NCBI GenBank assembly: GCA_021029095.1
Contig: JAJOHG010000042.1
Location: 217,553-281,552, forward strand
DNA: 64,000 nucleotides
Source of the DNA: Phellopilus nigrolimitatus
Lineage: Eukaryota > Basidiomycota > Agaricomycetes > Hymenochaetales > Hymenochaetaceae
Direction: 5' to 3'
How positions within the stretch are numbered: position 1 is the stretch's first letter; every line of letters begins with the position of its first letter. The translations under genes and the position numbers were made by a program. Below are positions 36,691 to 49,138 of the stretch, piece after piece. The notes under the pieces are model-generated. The model was not told the DNA's origin. It did not search any database and saw only the letters and a program-made list of their open reading frames with translations.

Positions 36691-37072
36691 TTACTTATCT
36701 TGAAAGATAGGTAAATTAGCATTCAGGAGTTGAGTAGACCCGAAATGCCGCGTTTGGCAAACTTCTGGGCTAATTTCGTTTTCGCCATCGTGTATACATA
36801 CGGCTCGGTCTGATATGTTATGCTGCAATTCAAGTTCAGTTGGTGTTCTGGCGGGTTACCGAGGGCACTTGAGTTCGATCGGGATGCAGGTGAGCTAGTA
36901 TTAAATTTGCACCATGAGCGCTGCGCCAGTCGTAGGCGCACGCTTCAAACGTTAGGATATATAATTCTGCCTGCTACGGCTTGCTTGCTTATTCGTTCGC
37001 CCGGTGATTCCCGAAAGCGAATAGAAAAATAATTGAATGATTTTAAATGTGTATGTTTTAGACTCGTCAACG

Positions 37073-37516
37073 TCAATGCCGCCGTACTTGTCGAGCAAAA
37101 CTTTGATGGTTCACTTCATAACACACGACACCGGAAGCCGCACGTCCACCCCTTCGCATAGCGCGCCACGGGACGGACAGCAAACCTAGCAAATCCAGCA
37201 CGCCGCTCCCTGCACCCATGTCACCATTACTGTCGTGGTACACCGCACCTAGCAGGCTTCCCACAATGTCGCTGAGGAACTTTGGGGCCTGAAGCCGCGC
37301 CAGTGTCACCCACGGGAACGCATGCCCGCTCTCGAATGCGCGTTCAAGGACATCGTGTTCTCGCTGGAAACGTACGAGTGCGTCGCGCTGCTTGTCCAGC
37401 AGCACCCCGCACAAGCGCAGCAAACCCTGCATGAAGTGCTCACCGGACTGCGCTGCTTTGCACTCGTGCATCTGCGTGAACGAGGGCCTATACAAGCAGC
37501 AGCTTGTGAGGATCAA
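37073..37516 (-). pseudogene. Dicer-like RNase IIIb domain fragment
   Basis: The frame reads FMQGLLRLCGVLL, then FPWVTLARLQAPKFLSDIVGSLLGAVYHDSNGD and VLDLLGLL. This matches the end of the second RNase III domain of fungal Dicer, where the pattern is APKFLSD(V/I)VESLLGAVYVDSGG. The Glu of that motif, which binds the catalytic metal, is Gly here. The upstream helicase, PAZ and RNase IIIa parts are absent. No start codon is evident, and the frame ends shortly after the domain. A dead fragment is the simplest reading. Confidence 0.6.
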
Positions 37517-37857
37517 CCCTGGTAGGAAAGCTGAATGGGCGCGTACTTAATCGGTTCGAGCGTGCGCGTGGATGGCCGAGATCTCTGTGGAGAACGGTTA
37601 CCAGGCTCTTCCGATTTTGAGGTATGTCGTTTCTGATTGTGAGCTGACACGCTCAAATTACGACATTGCGCTGTCAAATGTGATCTCTGGCTAGAAGAGA
37701 GCGATCGATGCATTTAGACGATGTCAGTAATAACTTTCTCTGCATGTAAATACATGAATATGTGTATTAACTAACGGAGTAGGAACTGCACATGGAGATG
37801 ATAGTGTCATCCGCCTCTTCCGCCACCTAGAAAATTACCCTTTCCTGAGTCAAGCCC

Positions 37858-38331
37858 CTAGGATAAAAACACATTATGTGTATTCAACAAATCTGAAACC
37901 GGGACGACATGTCCCGTCTTTTCATTCTTCCCATAATCAAGTATTGTTTGTGCAGTTTTTGCACGTACTTCAAGCTTGCTTTCTAGTAAATTGAGGTAAA
38001 ATTCAAGCCACTTTTTTTCTGAGAGCTCGCGAACGCAATAATACGTAGTCAGGTCTGAATTGATCTCATCAATACATGCGTCTTGCGGCACTTTATTGAG
38101 CTGGATGGCACTTTGAAATTTCGCTGACTTGGCGCTAACATTGATGGGGACACCTGTTATGTATATCGCCAGTCCTCTCTGGTAAGTCAGATGTTCACAT
38201 GGGAGGAGGAGGCTTTTGGCGTCCGGTGCGACAGCTGTGACCAATATCCCCATTTCTTTAACACCTCTTGATGTTTCGGTTCCGAAGATAGCATAGACAT
38301 TTCCAGGCTGGAGTTGCGTTCGAGATGCCAT
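37858..38331 (-). CDS. hypothetical protein, unknown family
   Basis: Single-exon frame of 157 codons from ATG 38331 (MASRTQLQPGNVYAIFG). The first half has hydrophobic beta-like segments (EMGILVTAVA, GLAIYITGVPINVS). The second is more helical (EKKWLEFYLNLLESKLEVRAK). No signal peptide or known motif. Codon use and a low G+C look like those of the orphan gene at 8.8-9.9 kb rather than of the neighbouring fragments. The frame is intact, which is notable between two decayed genes. Confidence 0.5.
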   Translation of the reverse strand: MASRTQLQPGNVYAIFGTETSRGVKEMGILVTAVAPDAKSLLLPCEHLTYQRGLAIYITGVPINVSAKSAKFQSAIQLNKVPQDACIDEINSDLTTYYCVRELSEKKWLEFYLNLLESKLEVRAKTAQTILDYGKNEKTGHVVPVSDLLNTHNVFLS

Positions 38332-40037
38332 TCTGAGTATAATAATCAGAGCTGCAAAGGCGAAGACTGATATGTCTATGTACAATTTACCTTAAATTCT
38401 AGTGGGTTGTTCTGTTGTAATCACTGGAAGTCCTGCTCGATCTTATAGTGCCTTGCTTTAACATTGTAGAACATTGCCACTGTGTTGCGAATTAATTAAA
38501 AGGCATAATGATGTGAGTTAGTTAAATTGCAAACAGTGGCGAGTTAATTAATTTACCATGCCATCGGCCTGAAATCCTGTATAAGTTTATAACTCCTTAC
38601 CTTGTCGCAGAGAATCGCCGACATGCTAGGAGACTGGCTCAATGGAGGAATTCCGATGAGTCAATAGTAGCTATTGCGGAGGGTGGGCCGATTACTCGTT
38701 CTTAGTTCTGGATGTCGTATTTCGACCAGTATGAAGGTTTCAATGCAAACTAGAGCATACAGTATTAGAGGAGCACAGCCGCTCCGCTACGAGGATAGAT
38801 AGCATTTCGATCATCTTTGCGGCAGAAGCAAAATAAGTCTGTTCTTAATGGAGGCAAAGGACACTAGTTACCAAGACTAAGAGAAATGTCAAGATAACTT
38901 TGCGTGAAGAGATCTCATAAAAAGCAAAGTCGATCGGAAGATCCATCACGCATCAGAGCTAAGGCACTAGTGCAGTTTTCTATTGCGTACCTAATGGCAA
39001 AACAAATAATGCGCAGGGTACGAGTGTGTTTCTAGAGGCGACCCGTAATTTGCTCTCTTCATTATTCCGTAGTTCCGTGTTGTCGAGTCGTCCATGGGCG
39101 AACAAACCAAGGGAAAGCTCGAGAAAGCCGCCACCGCTGAAGTAGTACCGTAGACAACCTCTAGTCGTCAGACCTTCGGCTTGGGGTCGGAGAATCTGTG
39201 TACCTTTGCACTTTGCATCTCACGGGGTGCGGAGACTTGATAGAGTCTAAGAGATTCTCCGGAGGGTTCATAGAGGAGGATAATCATCTTTGGACATTGC
39301 ACAGAAGTACAGGGTCAGTTGATACACGTATATTCACCGAGTGAGATGAGGAGAGAAGGCAAAAAGCAAGAGACAACATGAGAGGAGACCGAAAAGAGAA
39401 ATAAAAGCTCCCTAAAGTGAGATCGCCTTGATAAAAGCACGCCCGAGTTCCGAGCCTCCAGCTGCGCAATCTGATAAGTAATAAGAACGAACAGACAATG
39501 ATTGTCAAAAAAGCGATGCGTTCCAGCAGCAGAACGAGTAGAATAGGGGCTAGTGCAAGAGAGCCACAGTTGACAAGAGATAGTTGTAGTAAAACATGCG
39601 AAGACGGAGGGAAATATTGAAGATAGGACGGAGCTGCTGTAGCTGAAAAAAAGGCCGGTTGGCGGCACTATGTGTGCGCTGAGCTGCCTGCGTCGACCTG
39701 CATAGATAAAGCGAGGCAACCATAGTGCCGAGGCGTCCAGGGCTGGTCACTCAGGCGAGTATCGCAAGAGCAAGGTGCTGCTCATCAAAGCGAAAGCAGG
39801 GCTCGACGTCGGCCGCATCTAGGAGACGCACCGCGCGACGAGATCTCCGCAATGGCGGGCCGTGTGCGCTTCGAGGAGCTTCTCCAGCGGCCGGATATAT
39901 ACTCGTAGAATGTGCAGGCGTTCCTCTCACTCACACAGGGCTTCATAGTGTGTGGGAGCCCGTTCAACCGAAGTCTGAACGACATGAGGGGAGCTTCGTG
40001 GTGAGAACCTGCTCTAAAGTGTGTACGCACGCAAGAT
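38332..40037. other. no recognisable gene
   Basis: Scattered short frames on both strands, none with motifs. Confidence 0.3.
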
Positions 40038-40349
40038 GGATTGGGCAGCGTTCACGTTCATATTGACGGGAATCTTGCTACTGAGCCCGACAAGTCTCGT
40101 GAAGGCGGGCGGCCTGTCGCGCTCGTACGGGAAGAGTACGCGGAGTCACTAAAATTGGCGCAGAAAAGCGAGCACGCCGGCGTTTCTCGATTTAGAAAAC
40201 TTACTGACCTGGATTCGTGGTTTGGGCGCAGTGATAAGCGTGAACATTGGGGTGGGGGTATACCTCAGCGCGCGGCTTGTGTACTTGTTCAAGAAGAAGA
40301 GACCGTTTATGTTGCTTTCTGGAGCAATATGGTTAATATGTTTTCTTAA
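40038..40349 (+). other. possible membrane-protein remnant
   Basis: From ATG 40038 one frame reads MDWAAFTFILTGILLLSP, a likely membrane helix, and stops after 38 codons. A second hydrophobic segment (GAVISVNIGVGVYLSARLVY) follows near 40220-40290. No family recognised. Confidence 0.25.
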
Positions 40350-40427
40350 GTGACTGTATTCGTATACCATGGTACAATGAATAGCGCGAGAGAAAGAAGA
40401 ACGAGATGGAGAGCCTAATCTGCGGAA

Positions 40428-40451
40428 CAGCAGCAGCAGCAGCAGCAGCAG
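40428..40451 (+). repeat. (CAG)8 microsatellite
   Basis: Eight perfect CAG triplets within a 149-codon plus-strand frame of doubtful coding value (40406-40855). Confidence 0.9.
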
Positions 40452-40973
40452 TGCTTTCAGCCCCGTCTCTCGTTCGCTTCGCCTTCCGCGCCCTCCGGCC
40501 TTTCTTCAGCGTACGCACGAATCCATCCCCGCGGATGTCTGCACACGGGGGCGTGGCATCCGGCCTGCCACGCGCGTGTGAGATGTCGTGCCCTAGCGGC
40601 GGTACGCGGGCGGGTGGTGCGTCCTTCGCAGTTGCCGAATCTTCTCTGCCGGCTTCAGAATGTGAAGAAGTGGCGGGCACAGGCGGGGGCACAGACGTGT
40701 ACGACGACGGTGACGCGCTTTGTCTTCGCGTTGAGCGAAAGCACCTTATGCGCCTGGTTCGCCTTCGGCGCCGCCGCACTCGCCGCGCTGTGCATGCCGC
40801 GCTGTGTCGAGCACGACCCGGTAGTTGCCGAGACACAATTTGTTACGATTCCTGACGTAAGGAAGGGATCGACCGCGACGACTGGCACATTGCCCACGAC
40901 AGCAACAACGTCCCTACATCGCGCAGTAGCGCTTCAACGACTACAAACATAACCCGAATACCTTGAAGCCACT

Positions 40974-42159
40974 ATGCGCGAGTCGAACTTCGCGTTTCTC
41001 GCGCAAGCCAGAGCCTGCGTGTGTACGATAGGAGAGGTGAGTCTTAGTCATGTGCCCATCGCCGCCACCGCCGTGCTCGACGCTGACCGAACAACTCGAT
41101 TACAGCGGTTGACACCACTTCCCAATTCCGATGCTCAACTCGCTCACCCACCTCACATACCTCACTTCGACCTCGCCGCGCATTCGAGAGATCCTCACCT
41201 GTGACGGCGGCCTGCGGTGCCTTGTCCGCCTCCTGCGGGATTTTCGTCTCTCTCCACCGCTGCCAGAGAACCCCTCCGCCATCTACGGCCCTCCCCTCCT
41301 GGGCTTCCCCGCTCGCCGCCCACTCCCACTCCCAACACCAAATCCTTTGACCAGCACGCCGCATACCGTTTTTCGCTCGCACTTCAAACCGTAGTTCGGT
41401 GTCCGGGGAGCGGAGCCCAGACGGAGTCGCGTCGTGCAGGCGGGCACGCTAGAGCTCGTCGGCTGCGGTCTCGAGGCCTGGCTCACATCGAAAGGCTTCG
41501 CTGTCGGTTCCAGTGCGAGCGCGAGCGGCATCCCGCGCGAGTCCCGCGAACAAAGATTGCTCAGGCGGCAGCAGCAGCTAGCGAGAGCAAGCACTAGAAC
41601 TTGTCCGCCTTCTCGCTCGAGAACGGTCTTGCGCAATTGCCGAGGTGAATTCGATTTCTTGACTTTCTTCGCGCTTATTCATCTGACGCCGCCCTAAGGG
41701 ACGAACATCGTCACTTCGGATGCGGAGACGACGGTGTCGACTGACACTTCTGCAAATGCTACGCCGCTGGGCTCTGGAACGCCGGCAGGCACGGTTACTG
41801 TCCCTGGACGGCACCGCTCGGGCACCGTGGTGGTGCGACATAACTGGAACGTAGACATTGGCGATCGTTCACAAGAGATGCCCATTCCAGGGCCGGTAAT
41901 GTCGCGGAGTCGCACTGTACGTGGGCGCGTTGCCGAGTCTGCAATACCGTCGACATCGCGATTGGACACGGAAACCGAGGATGACGCAGATGTTGGGATG
42001 GAGACATCAATGACGCAGGATCAGGACGCGGATGGGGACATGCCGCCCCCACCATTAGAGGTCTTCGGGTCTAGCCCTGGTAACAGTGGCGCCCCTGTGC
42101 CTCGCGGAGTGCAGGTTATCTGCCTGTTCGTAGCGCTTCGGCTCTTCCGACGAAATTGA
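40974..42159 (+). pseudogene. MYND zinc-finger (samB/MUB1-type) gene, N-terminal copy B
   Basis: First exon MRESNFAFLAQARACVC, then GTGAGT; the residues normally encoded next (like TSHLYDRR) are partly deleted. After the intron (acceptor TTACAG) come LNSLTHLTYLTSTSPRIRE, ILTCDGG, LVRLLRDF and ENPSAIYG. Then YRFSLALQTVV is followed, in other frames, by RGSGAQTESRR and GFAVGSSASASGIPRESRE. The linker STDTSANATPLGSGTP to MTQDQDADGD follows. The frame changes several times, and the copy stops before the second armadillo block and the MYND finger. Intron kept, so it was copied as DNA. Truncated and non-functional. Confidence 0.8.
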
Positions 42160-44419
42160 AGACGTTGATGAATTACTACATACGCACTCTGTCGTCGTCT
42201 CACACAAGATTCCATACTCCTCGGTTTCGTTTTAAGCTAATTCGTCCCGGCACTAGAAGACTATCCCGCCGTCACCGACTCGCAAATCTGATCTGCGGGA
42301 ACCCGTGACTCACAGCCAAGTCGGCGCGCCTAACGCGAGGTGGCTACTCGGTGCTTGCTCTCCGAAACCCCAATTCCCACACAAATCTTCTCGAGAAGCT
42401 GGAAGCTGCATCGAGGGCCGGGCCTTTCCAACTCAGATCTCTTTTAATGGTAAGTACAGCTCTTCGTCTGTTTCTCCTGACTTCTTGTCTTCTCCGACTT
42501 CGCCTCGTCATCGCTGAACTCCGTAAGCTTATTGCAGTCAGATAGTCACGTACGCGATGGATTTGTCGCGCAATGCCTGGCTGTTCCGGTTCTCCATGAC
42601 TCCGTGTCGTCAAATAAAAAAATATCGGTACCATATGGCTGTTCGGCTGCATTGCCTCGCTTCACGTTGAGTCCGGGACTTCCTTACAAGTCGTGCATAA
42701 CCCCTTTCTTCTTTACACGGTGCATAGCAACACGCAAATCGCAGCAACACAGTGCAGCGCCTTCGAGGAGAAGCGCGGATCAATTACCGACACCTCAAAT
42801 ACAATCGCTTCAAGTTCGCAAATCTGGCCGGGCACTGTTCTCTGCGACGTGAAAGTAGAAAATGGCTTCTGCTCGGCGCTTAGTTACAAATGAAACAAGG
42901 TGTTTGCGAAAGCTCATGTTTTCTGAGGATCTGGTGCATTGTGCTCCGCTGACATGTCGTCTCAACGTTATGTCAGCTGACGTGGTATGCTGAATATGTA
43001 AATGTAGACCTTCGACCGCAGCTAATTTGGAAGAGGGTAGCATTGCAAGAATTGTCAAGAGACCTCGTCTCTGACAATGTTAACGCCGTCATCTTGGTGG
43101 CGTTCGTGTCGCGAGTCAGAGTGATGGCGAGAAGTGACGTCTGCGCTGTCCCGCCGCCGCCCGCCGCCCGATGACGCAAGGCACGACAGACGCTGAAGCA
43201 AGCGCAGCGCGCTACTCGAACTCTGCGGCTGCCTAGGCTTCAGGCGCGATGAGCGTAAAAACAAGGGTGTGGATGAGGCGGAGGACGTCGTACTGGACAT
43301 TGGAGACGGACGCGGGCGGACGGTGTCAGACAGATGAGCAGGTAAGCTAGGTTCCAGATATAGTTACTCGCCACGCTAACCTGTCGTTTCGCTTTGTAGA
43401 TGGAGATGGCGCACCAGCGTGTTTTTCAGGACCGGTTCGATGATTGATGCATCTGAGTACTTTCTACGTTCATTCGTAAATTATCATTGTATTGGATAAG
43501 TTGCAATACTGTACCAAAGATCATCGCTTTATGGAGAACGATAATATACGAGCATAATGAATACAAAATGCACACGCGGTTCTGTCGAGATAAAAACCGC
43601 CGTCTCGTCCGTAAAACACACCGGCTCGCGCACATTTTGTCCTTATCGCCTGCACCACGCGCCGCCCCGAACTTCGCCACGGACGCGATGTATTCTTGCA
43701 CATGCAGCCCTGGACTTCTCGCTGTATGTACGTATACTCGCTGATTTCGAGGAATCGCCTTCTAGCCTACCTGCTCGCTGCTTTCGCGTATGCTTCGAGC
43801 GATGCTTGCTATCGCAGAACGGTCCGAGGAGTTTCTTTCATTGTGAATCATAGACACTTTCAACAAGGAGCGCTGGCCGATGTCGCCGCTGAAAACCGCG
43901 CCGCTCGCCGAGCTTGAGGAAGTACTCGCCGACGTGACCCAGGATACGGTCGCCGACAAGGTTGAACGCGAGCGTCTCGCACGGGTGGTCTGGCGAGCCT
44001 GTGCGCGCGGATAATGCTGAAGTCTGATGTCCCTGTCAGTGCGTCCCAGCCAGCTTGTCTGTTTAAGATATACTCCTCCTGTTCGTTTCGCTGTCAAGTA
44101 GCAAGTGCAGAGGAAAAAGAGGGTCGGACGTTCGCGATCTCGACGACTTTGCGGCTGATAACGCTGACGTGGCTGGTGTAGTGGAAGACGAGCGAGGGGT
44201 CGACGTAGCCGGCGTGCGTCGAACTTGGGAGGCCGTCGAGCGAAGTTAGTCCCTTGGAGGTGTCGGCGCTGCAATCGCGCAGACTGACGCGCCTGCGTCA
44301 AGATGCATCACAATAAGGGTTGTCTTCTCGATTGGCGTTTTAAGCTGCGCGTGGCGACAGCGCGAAGGACGTACGAGTCTGGAGGCAAGATTCAGATTAC
44401 GCTAGTATCTGTGTGGGAT
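42160..44419. other. fragment-bearing stretch without intact gene
   Basis: Minus-strand DNA at about 43870-44260 holds protein-like pieces in shifting frames (GYVDPSLVFHYTSHVSVISR; PCETLAFNLVGDRILGHVG). This looks like part of a decayed gene of unknown identity. Elsewhere nothing is supported. Confidence 0.3.
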
Positions 44420-46092
44420 CGCTTACACGAGAGACCATGAAATCCGTACTTGCGGAGGCCCTTGGGACAAGCGACATACGGATCGATTGCGTACCTGGCA
44501 ACGCAGTCCGGGAGAATCGAATGGAATATGGAGTTGAAGAAGGTGATTGAGTCTGCGTCGGGGAGAGTCTCGAGGCATTCCTCGATTACGACTAGTGCAC
44601 AACCACTGTGCCTGGATGGGTAGGAATAAGGATGATATGTAGCAACAGAATAAGAAAATGAACTGGTAACTTACAGGGGTGCGAGATCTGAGAGGCTTTC
44701 GATGTGGTGGTATGACTTTCTCGAGACGCGCACGAGTCCACGATAGTCGCCACCGTGCTTCGGGGACCCTGTCACGACTCACGACACACTGCATGGAGTC
44801 TCGTGCTGGAGAGAGGCTTCAGTTTACGCGCGGGAATGTCACAATCAACCTCGAATAAAACAACTCTTTGCGCTATGCTACGCGGACACGATCCTTGATC
44901 TACATGGGCTTTCCTATCTTTGTCTACTGCTTTGGCCAAGCTTCCGACGATGGTTCGTCCGTGGAGAGTTGGTCTCACGTGCCCTGGTTGTGTGAACGTG
45001 GTTCGGGGTAAGTATGCCTTTCCACTTCGGCCCACAGCGACTCGAGGGGTATCCAGACCTTGGACATTGAGGGAACAGGAGTGACATAGTCGCCTTCATC
45101 GTCGAACGTCACGAAGTACAAATTACGCATGTATGTGGTCTTCATGCTTTTGATTGATACCGAAATAGGCTGTCGAGAAACGTATTCAGAAGGTGCAAAC
45201 GAAGGAAGTTCGTATACTCACAATCAGCAGCCTTGCGACTCGCTCGGCCAACCAGTCCACGAGAATGACATCTTCCCTCAGCAGGATCAACGCGCTCTTA
45301 GCGTTTGCATAAACGCGCATACTATCTAGCTGGTGAGCCTCAATGCCTTCGTTTTCAATTGGAAGCTCTTTCTTGAGTAACGTGGTGGGGATCCAATCCG
45401 TCGTGCATATACGCAGGACTTCAACATGTTCTGTATAAGGCGAGAAAGAATTTCCTAAGCACGCTTCGAGAAGCGGAACAGAACAAAATAAGAAATGCAT
45501 AACAACGTACGGGATCCATATACGTCTGCCAAATGGACGACTAGGATCACTTTCTCTGTAGCTCTATCTATGCCGAAGTCGAGAATCTTGTGCGCAAATC
45601 CGTGGGCTCCAGGCGTATACTCGAAGACCGTCCTGCTCTCTAGTACGTCCAAACACGATAACTTCATGTCGTTTTCCTTGAAGAATGTATATTGCTTGGT
45701 CACCCCGTCTCCTTGATGCGACTGCGCCACCAGCAACGTCTTGACAGGGGATCTCGTATCGGAGTCGTCGACATTGAGGTCTGTGGGCGGATTCGCTGGC
45801 GATGACATCAGCGGTAGCTCCGCTTCGAAGAATACCGGGTTCGTGTGAGAGGACTCGTTGCGTCCCAGCAGATATGTCGCATGAGCTTCAACATCAACGG
45901 AATGCAATTCCACGTTATAAACGGAATGGCCGCGAGCATTCTTCCGTAGACGAAAAAGGAGGCAGAAAAGGAGTAATTAACATCGGTGAGGAGAGACAGT
46001 GGACTGATAGAGTGGTATCGACTCACCTCAGGCTCCTCGCGCTCACGAACGGCGCTTTCTTGGGAACTCATCTGAGAGTCTGAGATGTTCAT
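44420..46092 (-). CDS. hypothetical protein resembling C-terminal part of basidiomycete F-box proteins
   Basis: A possible first exon (MNISDSQMSSQESAVRE) ends at GTGAGT, and a long exon near 45540-45950 follows. That exon has GHSVYNVELHSVDVEAHATY, KTLLVAQSHQ and FEYTPGAHGFAHKILDFGID, then VILVVHLADVYGS. The next exon (about 45240-45460) reads VEVLRICTTDWIP, then ALILLREDVILVDWLAE. A further exon near 45000-45130 has NLYFVTFDDEGDYVTP. Beta-strand-rich repeats with a phrase like LLxxDxxxLxDW recall the C-terminal halves of agaricomycete F-box proteins, but no F-box was seen. Below 45.0 kb the frames break up, so the gene may be decayed at its 3' end. Confidence 0.4.
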
Positions 46093-48420
46093 CGTTCTGG
46101 GAGTCTACCTTGGTTGATGGTTGAAGTGAGGATGCGGGCGTTGAGTATTTTTACAAGCGCTGTGGAAAAAGCAGGAAAAACTCATACGGAGCAAATGGGA
46201 GAGTGGCCTCGAGGAAATGTCAATCGGAACTACATGGGGCCTAGAAGAGCCAGTACAGTTACAGTTTGATCGGTGAAGACATCGCTTGTACTTTTTGGGT
46301 GCGCGCCCGCTCGGGGCAGTGTCAGTCGGGAGAAGGCGATCGAGCGAGGTGAGAATCCGTGACTCGCACTCGATTGAATCTTGACAGTAACGAATTCTGA
46401 TGGTCATTCGAAAGTGGGAAGAACGAGGGATAGAGTAATTGGAGGTCTTCCATACTGCCACGTTCGGCACCCTTAGTGTCAAGTCGTTCTAATAATGTAA
46501 ATTAGCGGACTTGCTGCATGATAGGGAAACTCGATATTGCTTTGTTGAATTAATATTGAATATCGGTATCGTGCTCAGAAAATGTTTCATATGAGTTCAT
46601 GAGGGCATGGGCATATACTAATACATGGAGAGTAGCACAATGCTCATTCGGGTCACGGCGAAACCGCTTTTAGAAGGAAGCATCTAAGGAAAGAAAAACA
46701 ATTAGCTCGCGGAGCAAAAAAGTAGGTTTTGTAAGGGCCTATCTATTTATTCAAACTTCCCTCGTTCGCTGCGTCAAGCGTCTAACGCGGCGCCCTGACG
46801 ACGGCAATTTCGCACACGTTTGGTCGAAGAACCTGTCCATCGCAGCCTTCAGGGCGTCGTTGAAACTGCTCTCGAGATCGACGAACGCGGAAATAGTGCT
46901 CGCCGTGTCCGCCTTCGTACACGTCGAAGCCTAAAAGGTGCTCTAGATTGAATTGCACCTTTGACAAATCCTTTCAATGACTAAAATCAGGCGACGAATG
47001 GAAGAACACGGTGACTTCGCGGAGATCGTACCACCGCTAATCGTGCAGGCCGCAGAATCGAGTCGCAGATTCGGACTGAAGAGAAGCGAATAGACGAAAA
47101 AAAAAACGGGTTTGAATATAACGACGAGGGAAGCAGAGCGAAAAGTAGCAGCGTGTTGTCTGGAAAAGTCGGGTAAGGTCCAAAGCAGAACGGAGTCACA
47201 AACCTTCACAAAGGTTCTGGCGCCATTAGGCTTGCAAGTGCAGCCTGGCACACGGTCAAGGCGGACTCAAGGAGGCTGAGCAAATTTAAAATTTTTGCGA
47301 GGACCTTTCTGATAGGCAGGGAGAAATAAAAATGCATAGAGCCCTAGGAGATCATACGACAAGACACATGGAGAAGATCGCCTTAGAGCGCTCGAGAGAC
47401 GTCTTCGAGATTTGATATGAGCTCCACAAGGCGCGCTAACTTGAACGCATCTCGTGCATGCCATCCGCGAATCCAAGTGGCGTTACCCTGCAAGCACGCT
47501 CGGATGTCCGCGCTCTTTCTGAGGAAGTAAGAAGTGCCTGACGGAAAAAGTACAGGAAATACGTACGTCCACTATAAGTTTAATAGAACACAAATGGTCA
47601 GAATTTGACCACCAGAAACATGTCCAAGAGCACCGTGCGGCCTCACCTGGCGTGGCATTCTATCATTTCTCCCACACGTGTCCGAGTTATTTGATCGGCT
47701 TGTGCGTATACTCTGGTCGTACTTCCATGCCAGTCGCACCGACTGCGCGTATGCTCTTGATTAGAAGGGAGATTTACAGCATGAGCGAATTCTCTTAGCC
47801 AGTACGTACTGCACACGTTGAGACGGAGAACGCACCGTAAAGTGTATGGAATCGCTCAATGGTTTGAAGGCTGGCAACAGAGCGAAACTGGATACAGACG
47901 AGCGCGCTCGGGCCTTTCCCAGTCAATACAAAACAAACATACTCCCGACGCTATCCCCTACCCCAATTCTTCCAGTCGGCGCAGCGCGCCCCAAAGAGAG
48001 GAGCACGAATTGTCTCTTTCTCCGCATCCTCTGCCTTGTCTTCCTCTTCCGCTCCATCAACCAAGTGCACGAAATCTCTCACGTCCTCGCCCTTGCTGCG
48101 TAGCGATCTGGCGCATGCCCGCGCTTCTCCGTTCGTCGTCGCGTTCCATGAAATAGCAAGTCAGACCGCGGGCAGGACAGTGCGTCTTCCCCGCTTGAGA
48201 TCACACTGATTGACTGCGAGGGCACAGTATTTCCGGGCTCCTCTTCCCGCCGTGCGTCAAGCATAGGTCTCACCCGAGACGTGCACCGGCATTTCACGCT
48301 TATGTAACTATTTCTCACGAATAGAAGTGGTACACGACGCGTCGCGAGCTCTCCTCCTCCTCGTACCATCGCTCGACAATGCCCGCCCAGCTCCTCTCAC
48401 AGCATAACCCGCCTCTCTCC
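46093..48420. other. no intact gene; one possible remnant exon
   Basis: On the minus strand near 46790-46960 a frame reads TASTISAFVDLESSFNDALK then AAMDRFFDQTCAKLP, which looks protein-like but matches no family I know. The rest of the interval shows nothing supportable. Confidence 0.3.
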
Positions 48421-49138
48421 GTTTCCCAACACGCTCAAAGGCGAACTCAACCTTAAAGTGCTCTCCATCAAGAGGTCTCTCGGGCCGGGCGACTACATAG
48501 CAGCAGGTGCACTCCCTGCTTAAATCTCCTACTCACCCGCTGATGAAAATTATTTGCTGCAGGGATCTTCCTCAAGGATACTGTGCTGCTTGAGCGCGAG
48601 CTCACCCATGACGACATCAAGCCGCGTCTGCTCGGCCCTGGGGGCCCGGGCCTCCTCGTCAACCGCATCATAATAGAGCACGACAACCACGTGCTCTATG
48701 TTGTCGGTCCATGTCTGTTCTTCCCATATCCCTTCCAGGGCTTTTACATTCTCAATCGATCGCGCACAGGATACGGCGCACAGGGAATTCTCTCCTACCT
48801 CTGGCTCGAGGGCTCTCTTAATTGCTTCTACGCCGAGAGCGCGCGCTACGATGCGAGCCTCTCCGGCCTCGCCTCGAGGTTCTCCGCCCCTTGACGGCTT
48901 CCCAAGGTATGGTCTTCCTTTGCCGTCGGCACACAGTAATTCACTTTAACTAGTCATATACACGCGCCTGGATTTGCCATTGCAATCACATCAACGCAGA
49001 GACTCCCGGTGCGATCTACGAAGTCGGCGAGCTTGGCTACGTATTTATCGTCGCATTCGGCGCCGTCATGGACAACCCGAACCTCGTCGCTTGCGTTGTC
49101 GGCGATGGCGAAGCCGAAACCGGGCCGACCGCGTCGTA
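48421..49138 (+). pseudogene. D-xylulose-5-phosphate/fructose-6-phosphate phosphoketolase, N-terminal fragment
   Basis: Thiamine-diphosphate enzyme (XFP) fragment. LSIKR...DYIAA is joined across a 57-nt GT-AG intron to GIFLKDTVLLERELTHDDI. Then come KPRLLG, NRIIIEHDN, LYVVGP and [40 protein letters not shown] and the diphosphate-binding [13 protein letters not shown] follow. The stretch after LLG (normally HWGTCPG and more) is deleted, and there are shifts near 48720-48780 and 48890. Directly after GPTA the sequence becomes MYND-gene sequence. The normal enzyme has about 800 residues; only about the first 200 are here. Confidence 0.85.
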
